64,000 bases of DNA from Stenotrophomonas acidaminiphila (lineage in GTDB: Bacteria; Pseudomonadota; Gammaproteobacteria; Xanthomonadales; Xanthomonadaceae): contig NZ_LDJO01000025.1 of assembly GCF_001431595.1 (NCBI RefSeq), positions 1 through 64,000 of the forward strand, in the 5' to 3' direction. A program made the translations under genes and the position numbers. Of the stretch, positions 47,760 to 55,611 are shown one piece after another (position 1 is the stretch's first letter; each line of letters opens with the position of its first letter). The notes under the pieces are model-generated. The model was given only the letters and a program-made list of their open reading frames with translations. It was not told the DNA's origin and did not search any database.

Positions 47760-48812
47760 CTATTGCATCTGTTGCTTATGCTGCGAGGCTTGCGTGGCCA
47801 ACTTTTCCAGATACCAACTGGCAGCGCCGATGACGCCCAGTTGCCCGTGCTCGACCAGTTTCACGGGAATGCGCTGCAGCGCCTTTGCCATGGGTCCCTT
47901 GTTGAGGAAACGCTCGACGAAGGTGCTGCCGATGAGGAACTGGCCGAGCTTTGGCAGGATGCCGCCGGCCAGGTAGATGCCGCCCTGCACGCCGTAGAGC
48001 AGGGCCATGTCGCCGATGGTGGAACCGAGGATTCCGCAGAACAGTTCCAGGGTCTGTACCGCGAGCGGGTCGCTGCCATCGCAGGCGGCGGCGCTGACGG
48101 CATCGGGGGTGGCGTGCACGGGCGTGGCGCCGCGCACGGCGCACAGTGCGTTGTAGAGGTTGAGCAGGCCGGGCCCGGACAGTGCGCCGTGCTCGATGGA
48201 GACGTGGCTGCGGTTGCGCAGCATCTGCTGCAGTACGGCCATTTCCAGTTCATTGCCGGCGGCCAGCGCGGCCTGTCCGGCCTCGGTGGCGAGCACGACC
48301 GAGCGCTCGCCGACGGGGATCCAGAGCGCGGCGCCCAGGCCGGTGCCGGGGCCGACGACCAGGGTGGGGCCGCGCGGCGCCTGCGCCGGGCCGGTGAGCT
48401 GCAGCACCTGGCTGCCGTCGATGTGGGCGGCGGCGTGGGCGACGGCTTCGAAATCGTTGACCAGGTGCACGGCCTGGAAGCCGAGGTCGTCGCGGATGCG
48501 GCTGGCCGACAGCGGCCAGGGCAGGTTGGCGGAGATGACGCTGCCATCGGCCAGCGGGTAGCCGGCGGTGGCGATGACGCAGTGCGCCACCTGCGGATGA
48601 TGGCTGCCGAAGTCGGACAGGATCGCGCTCAGGCTGGGGTGGTCGCCGCAGCGGTACTTGCGGTAGGAGAGGATCTCGATCGTCCCGCCGTCGCTGCCGC
48701 CGGCGCGGATCAGGCCGACGCGGACATGCGTGCCGCCCACGTCGGCGGCCATGAACGGCCGCGACGCACTGTCGAGCGGAAAGGTCTGCAGTGTGGGGGC
48801 GGCAGCGGTCAC
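47760..48812 (-). CDS. Glucokinase-family sugar kinase 2, probable GlcNAc kinase (NagK-II type)
   Basis: 350 aa, GTG start. ATP motif MAADVGGTHVRVGLIR, then the same catalytic and phosphate motifs as kinase 1 (VNDFEAVAHA, VVGPGTGLGAALW). The N-terminal 90 residues are only partly similar to kinase 1, while the remainder through GAASWYL is identical at protein level. The last residues (EKLATQASQHKQQMQ) differ again. First gene of cassette 2 and divergent from nagP, with a NagR-type operator 68 bp upstream. Confidence 0.88.
   Translation of the reverse strand: MTAAAPTLQTFPLDSASRPFMAADVGGTHVRVGLIRAGGSDGGTIEILSYRKYRCGDHPSLSAILSDFGSHHPQVAHCVIATAGYPLADGSVISANLPWPLSASRIRDDLGFQAVHLVNDFEAVAHAAAHIDGSQVLQLTGPAQAPRGPTLVVGPGTGLGAALWIPVGERSVVLATEAGQAALAAGNELEMAVLQQMLRNRSHVSIEHGALSGPGLLNLYNALCAVRGATPVHATPDAVSAAACDGSDPLAVQTLELFCGILGSTIGDMALLYGVQGGIYLAGGILPKLGQFLIGSTFVERFLNKGPMAKALQRIPVKLVEHGQLGVIGAASWYLEKLATQASQHKQQMQ
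47808..48581. repeat. 774-bp near-identical tract, copy in kinase gene 2
   Basis: Partner of 41256-42029 with 10 synonymous mismatches. The flanks on both sides show only ordinary paralog-level or no similarity. Confidence 0.95.
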
Positions 48813-48866
48813 TCGGTTTCCCTATGGCGTTGGGGGAGCGCCCGTCAGGCGCCATCGGGAGCCGAG

Positions 48867-48894
48867 TCTGTAATCGTTCTGACAACGATGTCAA
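48867..48894 (-). promoter_or_regulatory. Candidate promoter of kinase gene 2
   Basis: Minus-strand TTGACA (48889-48894) and TACAGA (48867-48872) with a 16-bp spacer. The -35 lies inside the NagR-type palindrome, so repressor binding would block polymerase. The -10 match is moderate. Confidence 0.45.
48880..48893. promoter_or_regulatory. Candidate NagR operator upstream of kinase gene 2
   Basis: TGACAACGATGTCA, identical to the site upstream of kinase 1, with shared flanks C and A (16 identical bases). The surrounding sequence is otherwise different, so the site is conserved on its own. Confidence 0.78.
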
Positions 48895-49083
48895 CGAATA
48901 GTTGAAACTTTCGATGTTGCGCCGCAGCGCCGTTTTGCGCACCGACCGCTCTGCCCGCAAGGTTGCAATCGAAAGCAGGCGTGCGGCAAATCCTGCGTTT
49001 TTTAGGGGCGGGCATGTTGATCGGCATGGCCTTGCCGCGCCCCGGCTGGCGGCCCGTCGGCGGGTCGCGCGTGCACGCGTTGT

Positions 49084-49113
49084 TGACAAATGCGGCGGCA
49101 CCCAACCATAAAT
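49084..49113 (+). promoter_or_regulatory. Candidate nagP promoter
   Basis: TTGACA (49084-49089) and CATAAA (49108-49113) with an 18-bp spacer lie about 70 bp before nagP. The NagR-type site follows immediately, where it would cover the transcription start. Confidence 0.55.
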
Positions 49114-49115
49114 GT

Positions 49116-49129
49116 GACAACGTTGTTCC
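49116..49129. promoter_or_regulatory. Candidate NagR operator upstream of nagP
   Basis: TGACAACGTTGTTC contains the perfect 10-bp palindrome ACAACGTTGT and shares the TGACAACG half with the two kinase sites. It lies 55 bp before the nagP start and just after the candidate -10, fitting negative autoregulation of nagP-nagR by the downstream NagR. Confidence 0.72.
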
Positions 49130-49184
49130 CAGTTACCACCGGTCGGCGTGAGCCGTCCCTCTCGCAGCTGCAGGAGCCTTGCCA

Positions 49185-50468
49185 ATGTCCGCCGTTCCCG
49201 CCTCCACGCCGCGCACCGGCATGGCGTCCTCGATCGCCATCGTCGGCGGTCTGTTCTTCATCCTCGGATTCTGTACCTGGATCAACGGGCCGCTGATCAC
49301 CTTCGTCAAGCTGGCCTTCGAGGTCAGCGAGGTGTCGGCGTTCCTGGTGCTGATGGTGTTCTACCTGTCCTATTTCTTCCTGGCCCTGCCGGCGTCGCTG
49401 ATTCTCAACCGCACCGGCATGAAGAAGGGCCTGGCGTTGAGCCTGGCGGTGATGGCGGTGGGCGCGATGCTGTTCGGGCAGTTCGCGACCCAGCGCTGGT
49501 TCGCCGGTGCGCTGGGCGGGCTGTTCGTGATCGGCGGCGGCATGGCGCTGCTGCAGACGGCGGTCAACCCGTACATCTCGATCCTCGGCCCGATCGAGGG
49601 TGCGGCCCAGCGCATCGCGCTGATGGGCATCTGCAACAAGGTCGCCGGCATCCTGGCGCCGATCGTGATCGGCTCGCTGGTGCTGCACGGCATCGGTGAC
49701 CTGGACGCCCAGGTGAAGGTCGCCGACGCGGCGACCAAGGCGCAGCTGCTCAGCGATTTCGCCGCCAAGATCCATACCCCCTACATGGTCATCGCCGGGG
49801 TGCTGCTGCTGGTGGCGGTGGGCGTGCTGTTCTCGCCGCTGCCGGAAGTGCGCGCGGCCGAGGCCAATGCCGTGGCCGCCGATGGCGCCCAGGAGAAGCG
49901 CAGCATCTTCCAGTTCCCGCACCTGTGGCTGGGCGTGCTGTGCCTGTTCGTCTACGTCGGCGCCGAGGTGATGGCCGGCGATGCCATCGGTACCTACGGC
50001 CATGGCTTCGACCTGCCGCTGGACCAGACCAAGCTGTTCACCTCCTACACGCTGACGGCGATGCTGGTCGGCTACCTGGTCGGCCTGGTGCTGATCCCGC
50101 GCTTCATCTCGCAGGAACGCTGGCTGGCGGTTTCCGCGGTGCTCGGGGTGGTGTTCTCGCTGGGCGCCTACGTCACCCACGGCTACGTCTCGGTGGGCTT
50201 CGTGGCCGCGCTGGGCTTCGCCAACGCGATGATGTGGCCGGCGATCTTCCCGCTGGCGATCCGCGGCCTGGGCCGTTTCACCCAGACCGGCTCGGCATTG
50301 CTGGTGATGGGCATCGCCGGTGGCGCGATCATTCCGCAGGCGTTCGCGGTGCTCAAGCAGCACTTCGACTTCCAGCTGGTGTTCGCGGCGCTGATGGTGC
50401 CGTGCTACCTGTACATCCTCTATTTCGCTGTCAGCGGGCAGCGTGCGGGCCGCGCGCATGGCGGCTGA
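49185..50468 (+). CDS. nagP: NagP, GlcNAc inner-membrane transporter (MFS, FucP family)
   Basis: 427 aa, about 12 predicted membrane helices. The first helix has GGLFFILGFCTWINGPLI, characteristic of the FucP/NagP/GlcP sugar:cation symporters. Later conserved stretches are GGGMALLQTAVNPYI and FANAMMWPAIFPLAIRGLGRFT. It is predicted to carry GlcNAc from periplasm to cytosol. ATG 49185 is preceded by CAGGAG at proper spacing. First gene of the plus-strand set nagP-nagR-nagB-nagA, divergent from kinase 2. Confidence 0.9.
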   Translation: MSAVPASTPRTGMASSIAIVGGLFFILGFCTWINGPLITFVKLAFEVSEVSAFLVLMVFYLSYFFLALPASLILNRTGMKKGLALSLAVMAVGAMLFGQFATQRWFAGALGGLFVIGGGMALLQTAVNPYISILGPIEGAAQRIALMGICNKVAGILAPIVIGSLVLHGIGDLDAQVKVADAATKAQLLSDFAAKIHTPYMVIAGVLLLVAVGVLFSPLPEVRAAEANAVAADGAQEKRSIFQFPHLWLGVLCLFVYVGAEVMAGDAIGTYGHGFDLPLDQTKLFTSYTLTAMLVGYLVGLVLIPRFISQERWLAVSAVLGVVFSLGAYVTHGYVSVGFVAALGFANAMMWPAIFPLAIRGLGRFTQTGSALLVMGIAGGAIIPQAFAVLKQHFDFQLVFAALMVPCYLYILYFAVSGQRAGRAHGG

Positions 50469-50511
50469 ATCGAGCATCATGGCGGCCAGTCAGTCCAGGC
50501 AGGAAACCGTC

Positions 50512-51588
50512 ATGCGCAGGCCCACCATCAAGGACGTCGCCGAGCGGGCGAAGGTCTCGCTCAAGACCGTATCGCGGGTCATCAACAACGAACCATCGGT
50601 GATGCAGGCCACCCGCGCGCGGGTGCTGCGCGCGGTCGCCGAGCTGGACTACGAGCCGGATCCGTCGGCGCGCAACCTGCGCAGCAACACCACGTTCGTG
50701 ATCGGGCTGGTCTACGACAATCCGAACCCGTACCACATCATCGGCGTGCAGAACGGGGTGCTGTCGGCCTGCCGCGAGACCGGCTTCGGCCTGCAGATCC
50801 ATCCCTGCGACTCGACCTCGCCGATGCTGGCCGAGGAGCTGGCCGACTGGGTGCAGCGTTCGCGCCTGGCCGGGCTGGTGCTGACCGCGCCGATGTCCGA
50901 GCGCCCGGAGCTGGTGGCCGCGCTCAACGCGCGCGGGATCAAGACGGTGCGGATCATCGCCGCCACCGAGGACCCGGCCGACGGCGCCTGCGTGTTCGTG
51001 GACGACCGCGATGCCGCCTACGAGATCACCGAACACCTGATCCAGCTCGGCCACCAGCGCATCGGCTTCCTGTGGGGCGGGCCGGAGCACCGTTCCAGCG
51101 GCGAGCGCTATGCCGGCTACGAGGCGGCGCTGAAGGACTACGGCATCCCGCTGGACAAGCACCTGGTGATTCCCGGCGACTACACCTTCGACGATGGCTT
51201 CCGCGGCGCGCGCCGGCTGCTGGCGCTGCGCGAGCCGCCCACGGCGATCTTCGGCTCCAACGACGAAATCGCCGCCGGCGTGCTGGCGGCGGCCAACTCG
51301 GCAGGGCTGAACGTGCCCTACGACCTGTCGATCGCCGGTTTCGAGGACAGCCCGTTCTCGCGCCAGTCGTGGCCGGCACTGACCACCGCCAAGCAGGCCA
51401 CCGGCGACATCGCCCGGCATGCCGCGCGGCTGCTGATCAGCCAGCTGCGCACCGACGCCTACGAGGACAACCCGCTGCAGCTGCAGAACCAGGGCTTCGT
51501 GCCGCAGCTGGTGGTGCGCGGCTCGACCGCGCCGTTGCGCCAGCAGCCGTTGCGGCCGCCTACCCCTTCCCCCGATCTTTCCGAGTAG
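50512..51588 (+). CDS. nagR: NagR, LacI-family repressor of GlcNAc genes
   Basis: 358 aa. The helix-turn-helix is TIKDVAERAKVSLKTVSRVI at the N-terminus, with the hinge SARNLRSN, then a periplasmic-binding-protein-like effector domain (FVIGLVYDNPNPYHIIGVQ to the FEDSPFSRQSWPALTT block). The C-terminus is extended and Pro-rich. It lies between transporter and deaminase genes, and palindromes with a central CG precede nagP and both kinase genes, so it is the likely local repressor; the effector is probably GlcNAc-6-phosphate or a later intermediate. ATG 50512 is preceded by AGGAAACC. Confidence 0.9.
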   Translation: MRRPTIKDVAERAKVSLKTVSRVINNEPSVMQATRARVLRAVAELDYEPDPSARNLRSNTTFVIGLVYDNPNPYHIIGVQNGVLSACRETGFGLQIHPCDSTSPMLAEELADWVQRSRLAGLVLTAPMSERPELVAALNARGIKTVRIIAATEDPADGACVFVDDRDAAYEITEHLIQLGHQRIGFLWGGPEHRSSGERYAGYEAALKDYGIPLDKHLVIPGDYTFDDGFRGARRLLALREPPTAIFGSNDEIAAGVLAAANSAGLNVPYDLSIAGFEDSPFSRQSWPALTTAKQATGDIARHAARLLISQLRTDAYEDNPLQLQNQGFVPQLVVRGSTAPLRQQPLRPPTPSPDLSE

Positions 51589-51592
51589 AACC

Positions 51593-52618
51593 ATGTTGCC
51601 CAGCGAGACCGAAACCCTGATGTTCAACGAGGCCGCTTCCAGCGCCTCGGTGATCGCCGCCCAGTTCGACCGCAACCAGGAGCGCGTGCGTGCACTGGCC
51701 GCGGACCTGCGCGAGAACCCGCCGCCGTTCGTGGTCACCTGCGCGCGCGGCAGCTCCGATCATGCCGCCACCTATGCCAAGTACCTGTTCGAGACGCGGC
51801 TGGGGCTGGTGACCGCTTCGGCCTCGCCTTCGGTGGGCTCGGTGTACGAAGCCAGGCAGAAGCTGCAGGGGGCGCTGTACCTGGTGATCTCGCAGTCCGG
51901 CAAGAGTCCGGACCTGCTGCGCAACGCCGAGGCGGCCAAGGCCGCCGGTGCGCGCGTGGTGGCGCTGGTCAACGTCGAGGATTCGCCGCTGGCGCAGCTG
52001 GCCGATACGGTGATCCCGCTCGGCGCGGGCGCCGAGCGCAGCGTGGCCGCGACCAAGAGCTACCTGGCGTCGCTGGCCGCGATCCTGCAGCTGTGCGCGT
52101 ACTGGCGCGACGACCCGACCCTGATCGCCGCGCTCGACGCCCTGCCCGCGGCCCTGACCCAGGCCTGGCAGTGCGACTGGACCGCGCTCACTGAAGGCCT
52201 GGTCGATGCGCACAATCTGTTCGTCGTCGGTCGTGGTCCCGGGCTGGCCGCGGCACAGGAAGCCGCGCTCAAGTTCAAGGAAACCTGCGGCCTGCACGCC
52301 GAGGGCTACAGCTCGGCCGAGGTCAAGCACGGGCCGATGGCGCTGGTGGGCAAGGATTTCCCGGTGCTGGCCTTCGCCCAGCCGGACGAGACCGGCGCCG
52401 GCACCCGCGCCCTGGCCGACGAGTTCGCCGCGCGCGGCGCGCGTGTCTGGCTGGCGGGCGAGGGCGGCAACCTGCCGGTGGCGGTGGCCCCGCACCCGCT
52501 GTGCGCGCCGCTGCTGACGGTGCAGAGCTTCTACCGTGCGATCAACGCCCTGGCGCTGCGCAGGGGCCATAATCCAGACCTGCCGCCGCACCTGAACAAG
52601 GTGACCGAAACCGTCTGA
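51593..52618 (+). CDS. nagB-II: Glucosamine-6-phosphate deaminase, SIS-domain type (NagB-II)
   Basis: 341 aa with two SIS domains and no glutaminase domain, unlike GlmS. It converts GlcN-6-P to fructose-6-P and ammonia. First SIS: VVTCARGSSDHAATYAKYLFE and VISQSGKSPDLL. Second SIS: FVVGRGPGLAAAQEAALKFKE and GYSSAEVKHGPMALV, with the Glu-Val-Lys-His-Gly-Pro typical of the sugar isomerase site. It starts 5 bp after nagR. A second Met at residue 10 (MFNEAAS) is a possible start. Confidence 0.92.
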   Translation: MLPSETETLMFNEAASSASVIAAQFDRNQERVRALAADLRENPPPFVVTCARGSSDHAATYAKYLFETRLGLVTASASPSVGSVYEARQKLQGALYLVISQSGKSPDLLRNAEAAKAAGARVVALVNVEDSPLAQLADTVIPLGAGAERSVAATKSYLASLAAILQLCAYWRDDPTLIAALDALPAALTQAWQCDWTALTEGLVDAHNLFVVGRGPGLAAAQEAALKFKETCGLHAEGYSSAEVKHGPMALVGKDFPVLAFAQPDETGAGTRALADEFAARGARVWLAGEGGNLPVAVAPHPLCAPLLTVQSFYRAINALALRRGHNPDLPPHLNKVTETV

Positions 52619-52789
52619 CCGCCACTCCCCGGCCTGCGCGACCGGCCGGGCGATGCGTCCGGCGAGCCAGGCACCTGATCCGGCCAGGCGCGGTCCGGGC
52701 ATTCCCCCGCCGCCCCGGCATGGGCAGGGACGCGGCCGTTGTTCATCCTTCCCGCCCCCGGACGCGGGAGGGTATCCGGAAACCAGAAG

Positions 52790-53929
52790 ATGACCCGCTA
52801 CGCATTGACCAACGCCCGTGTCCTGGGCAACGACGACTTCCACTCCGGCCATGCGGTGCTGGTGCAGGACGGCAAGGTGGCCGCGGTGCTGCCCGAGGCG
52901 TCGCTGCCTGCGGGCGTGCCGCAGCACGATCTTGGCGGCGGCTGGCTGCTGCCGGGCTTCATCGACGTGCAGGTCAACGGCGGCGGTGGCGCATTGCTCA
53001 ACAATGCCCCGGACGTGGCGTCGCTGCGCACGATGATGCGCGGACATCGGCGCTTCGGCACCACCGGCATGATGCCGACCCTGATCAGCGACGATGCGGC
53101 AGTGATGGCCCAGGCCATCGCCGCGGTGCGCCAGGCCATCGCCGAAGGCGTGCCCGGCATCCTCGGCATCCACCTGGAAGGCCCGTACATCGCGCCGGCA
53201 CGCAAGGGCACCCACGACGCCGCCAAGTTCCGCGTGCCGGGGCCGGACGAGGTGGCGATGGCGACCTCGCTGGACAACGGTGTCACCGTGATCACGCTGG
53301 CGCCCGAGCGGGTTCCGGTGGAGACCATCAGGGCGATGGTCGGCAACGGCGCCATCGTCTGCGCCGGCCATACCGCGGCCAGCTACGAACAGACCCGCGC
53401 CGGCCTGGATGCGGGAATCAGCGGCTTCACCCACCTGTACAACGCGATGACGCCGCTGCAGGGGCGCGAGCCCGGCGTGGTCGGCGCCGCGCTGGAGGAT
53501 CCGTACAGCTGGTGCGGGGTGATCGTCGATGGCGTGCACGTGCACCCGGCCAGCCTGCGCGTGGCGCTGGCGGCCAAGCCGCGCGGCAAGGTGCTGCTGG
53601 TGACCGACGCGATGCCGATGGTGGGCGCCGACGATCCTTCGTTCGCGCTGTATGGCGAGGTGATCACCGCCGTGGACGGCGTGGTGCGCAATGCCGCCGG
53701 CTCGCTGGCCGGTTCGGCGCTGGACATGGCCAGCGCCGTGCGCAATACCGTCGACCTGCTCGGGCTGCCCCTGGCCGAAGCCGCGCGCATGGCCTCGACC
53801 TACCCGGCGCAGTTCCTGCGCGTGGACGACCGCTATGGGCACATCGCGGCGGGTTACCAGGCGGATTTCGTGTTGTTGGATGACGCCCTGCAGGTGCAGG
53901 CGACGTGGATCGCGGGGCAGCGGGAGTAA
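52790..53929 (+). CDS. nagA: N-acetylglucosamine-6-phosphate deacetylase
   Basis: 379 aa amidohydrolase. It hydrolyses GlcNAc-6-P to GlcN-6-P plus acetate. Motifs: FIDVQVNGGGG, HLEGPYIAPARKGTH (metal-binding Glu), AGHTAASYEQ and GFTHLYNAMTPLQGREPG (metal His residues), and VTDAMPMVG with the catalytic Asp. It stands 171 bp after nagB-II, so it could be read from the same transcript. It supplies NagB-II with substrate. A hairpin-rich repeat follows downstream. Confidence 0.95.
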   Translation: MTRYALTNARVLGNDDFHSGHAVLVQDGKVAAVLPEASLPAGVPQHDLGGGWLLPGFIDVQVNGGGGALLNNAPDVASLRTMMRGHRRFGTTGMMPTLISDDAAVMAQAIAAVRQAIAEGVPGILGIHLEGPYIAPARKGTHDAAKFRVPGPDEVAMATSLDNGVTVITLAPERVPVETIRAMVGNGAIVCAGHTAASYEQTRAGLDAGISGFTHLYNAMTPLQGREPGVVGAALEDPYSWCGVIVDGVHVHPASLRVALAAKPRGKVLLVTDAMPMVGADDPSFALYGEVITAVDGVVRNAAGSLAGSALDMASAVRNTVDLLGLPLAEAARMASTYPAQFLRVDDRYGHIAAGYQADFVLLDDALQVQATWIAGQRE

Positions 53930-54092
53930 GGGAGCTCCTCTCCCTTCGAGCGCCCGCGCCGCTGGCGTGGAGCGCGGAGCGGGAGGGGACGGGCGGAGCC
54001 TCGTAGCGTTTGATCGTACGAAGCCCCGTTTTGATCGGCGCTGGGCAACGGCAACGGCAACGGCTTTCGCTCCCGCTTCGGTGAGCGGGTTA

Positions 54093-54118
54093 CTTCTCTT
54101 TGCTCGTGCAAAGAGAAG
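54093..54118. repeat. Hairpin 1 of the intergenic repeat
   Basis: An 11-bp perfect stem (54093-54103 with 54108-54118), loop TCGT. Confidence 0.8.
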
Positions 54119-54150
54119 GTAGCCAAGGCAAAGCACGCCCTGCCTTCGCG

Positions 54151-54174
54151 CCCACGGCACCGACATGCCGTGGG
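54151..54174. repeat. Hairpin 2 of the intergenic repeat
   Basis: A 9-bp perfect stem CCCACGGCA/TGCCGTGGG with a 6-nt loop. Confidence 0.8.
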
Positions 54175-54192
54175 TCCACTCCGCGGCCGGGA

Positions 54193-54226
54193 TTTTTCGA
54201 CGCGACATCCCTGTCCCGTCGAAAAA
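54193..54226. repeat. Hairpin 3 of the intergenic repeat
   Basis: A 10-bp stem TTTTTCGACG/CGTCGAAAAA extended, after one mismatch, by GACA/TGTC around loop TCCC. The A5 and T5 arms could also let it act as a terminator. Confidence 0.8.
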
Positions 54227-54248
54227 CGACGTGCATCCCTGCACGTCG
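54227..54248. repeat. Hairpin 4 of the intergenic repeat
   Basis: A 9-bp perfect stem CGACGTGCA/TGCACGTCG with the same TCCC loop as hairpin 3, directly abutting it. Confidence 0.8.
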
Positions 54249-54459
54249 GCCCTTGCGGGGTCTTGTCCGGCGGCTCCGTCACTGCGGAAGGGAACCCGGC
54301 AATTCAGAATCGCGAGCAACAGCAACAGCAACAGCAACAGGCCTCTGCGTGTGGTTCCGGCAAAGGCGGCAGTTGTTTTCAACAGACCGAAGTGCCGGTC
54401 AATCGCTTTTCAACGCATCGCCATCAGTTTCCGACACCTGATCGCACGGGACACCCTCG

Positions 54460-55548
54460 ATGACCAGTTCCCCATCCAGCCAGACACCCACCCGCTTTGC
54501 ATCGGTCGATGCCCTGCGCGGCATCACTGTCGCGGCCATGCTGCTGGTCAACAACCCGGGCACCTGGAGCCATGTGTATGCGCCACTGGAACATGCGCAA
54601 TGGCATGGGTGCACGCCCACCGACCTGGTTTTTCCGTTCTTCCTGGTGATTGTCGGCGTGTCGATCGCGCTGGGCGTGGTGCCCCGGGTCGAGCAGGGCG
54701 CCGACCGCGCCGCGCTGACCCGCACCGTGCTGGTGCGGGCGGCGCGCATCGTCGGCCTGGGCCTGCTGCTGCACCTGCTGGCGTGGTGGTGGCTGGATCT
54801 GGCGCATTACCGTCCGCTGGGGGTGCTGCAGCGCATCGGCGTGTGTTTCGCCGCCGTCGGCGTGCTGGCGATCTGGTCGCGCGCGGCCACGCAGTGGACC
54901 TGCCTGCTGCTGTTGCTGTTCGGCTACGCGGCGCTGTTGGCGGCCGGTGGCACCCTCGAGCCGTGGCACAACCTGCCCAGTCGCGTGGACACCATGCTGT
55001 TCGGCGACATGGCTTACCGGTACGACGCCGCCACCGGCCTGGGGCATGATCCCGAAGGACTGCTTTCGACGCTTGGCGCGCTGGCCTCGACCCTGATCGG
55101 CCTGCGTGCCGGCGCCCTGCTGCGCGACGGTCACCCGGCGCGCCTGCTGCCCGCGGCCATCGTGCTGTTGGTGCTGGGGGCGCTGTGGTCGACCTGGCAG
55201 CCGCTCAACAAGAACCTCTGGACCCCGTCCTACGTGCTGTGGACCGCTGGCTGGGCGCTGGCGGCGCTGTGGCTGGCGCACATGCTCATCGACCGCATGC
55301 AGTGGCCGCCGCTGGGGCGGCGCTTCGGCGTCAACGCGATCACCGCCTACGCCGGCTCCGGGGTGACGGTGCTGGCGCTGCTGGGCACCGGCGGCTGGGG
55401 TTGGCTGTACGGCAATGTGTTCGACCGCTGGATCACCCCGCTGGCCGGGGCCGAAGCCGCCTCACTGGCGATGGCCATCGCCTTCGTCGCCGTCTGGTGG
55501 CTGCCGGTGTGGTGGCTGGACCGGCGCCGGATCTACCTGAAGATCTAG
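54460..55548 (+). CDS. nagX: NagX, HGSNAT-like (DUF5009) membrane acyltransferase
   Basis: 362 aa with about ten predicted membrane helices. The N-terminal block RFASVDALRGITVAAMLLVN and then WHGCTPTDLVFPFFLVIVG is the signature of the heparan-alpha-glucosaminide N-acetyltransferase / NagX family. NagX is often found with nag genes in gammaproteobacteria and is proposed to act on amino sugars at the inner membrane, though its reaction is not settled. It is on the same strand as nagA but separated by the repeat element. Confidence 0.88.
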   Translation: MTSSPSSQTPTRFASVDALRGITVAAMLLVNNPGTWSHVYAPLEHAQWHGCTPTDLVFPFFLVIVGVSIALGVVPRVEQGADRAALTRTVLVRAARIVGLGLLLHLLAWWWLDLAHYRPLGVLQRIGVCFAAVGVLAIWSRAATQWTCLLLLLFGYAALLAAGGTLEPWHNLPSRVDTMLFGDMAYRYDAATGLGHDPEGLLSTLGALASTLIGLRAGALLRDGHPARLLPAAIVLLVLGALWSTWQPLNKNLWTPSYVLWTAGWALAALWLAHMLIDRMQWPPLGRRFGVNAITAYAGSGVTVLALLGTGGWGWLYGNVFDRWITPLAGAEAASLAMAIAFVAVWWLPVWWLDRRRIYLKI

Positions 55549-55611
55549 CGGGCTTTTCAATGAGCTGTTCTATCCTGCATCGGTATGGGTGCTCCAAGGG
55601 ATGGAACCAGG

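Larger units (their letters stand above)
54030..54400. repeat. Hairpin-rich intergenic repeat element (non-coding)
   Basis: About 0.4 kb of AT-richer sequence between nagA and nagX. It contains GGCAAC x3 (54044-54061), four strong hairpins (54093-54118, 54151-54174, 54193-54226, 54227-54248) and AGCAAC x4.3 (54315-54340). I recall similar TTCTCTTTGC...GCAAAGAGAA blocks followed by TTTTCGACG...CGTCGAAAA blocks at many intergenic sites in Xanthomonas-related genomes; copy number here cannot be checked. Open frames across it look like translation of the repeat, not genes. Boundaries are approximate. Confidence 0.65.

Noticed and set aside
41256..48581. Insertion sequence or transposon as the source of the 774-bp duplicate
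   Set aside because: The tract lies inside coding sequence of two kinases and has no terminal inverted repeats, target duplications or transposase; gene conversion explains it better.
42531..48905. A 2124-codon open frame on the plus strand antisense to GH20 C, receptor 2 and kinase 2
   Set aside because: It is the mirror of three strongly supported minus-strand genes. High GC at third codon positions keeps antisense frames free of stops. Its translation is Val/Ala/Gly/Arg-rich without domains.
54315..54340. CRISPR-like or coding microsatellite interpretation of the AGCAAC run
   Set aside because: Only 4.3 copies of a 6-mer without spacers and not in a credible gene; it belongs to the intergenic repeat.
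54165..55049. A 294-codon plus-strand frame running from the intergenic repeat into nagX
   Set aside because: The first part is translation of the hairpin repeat and the second is an out-of-frame reading of nagX.
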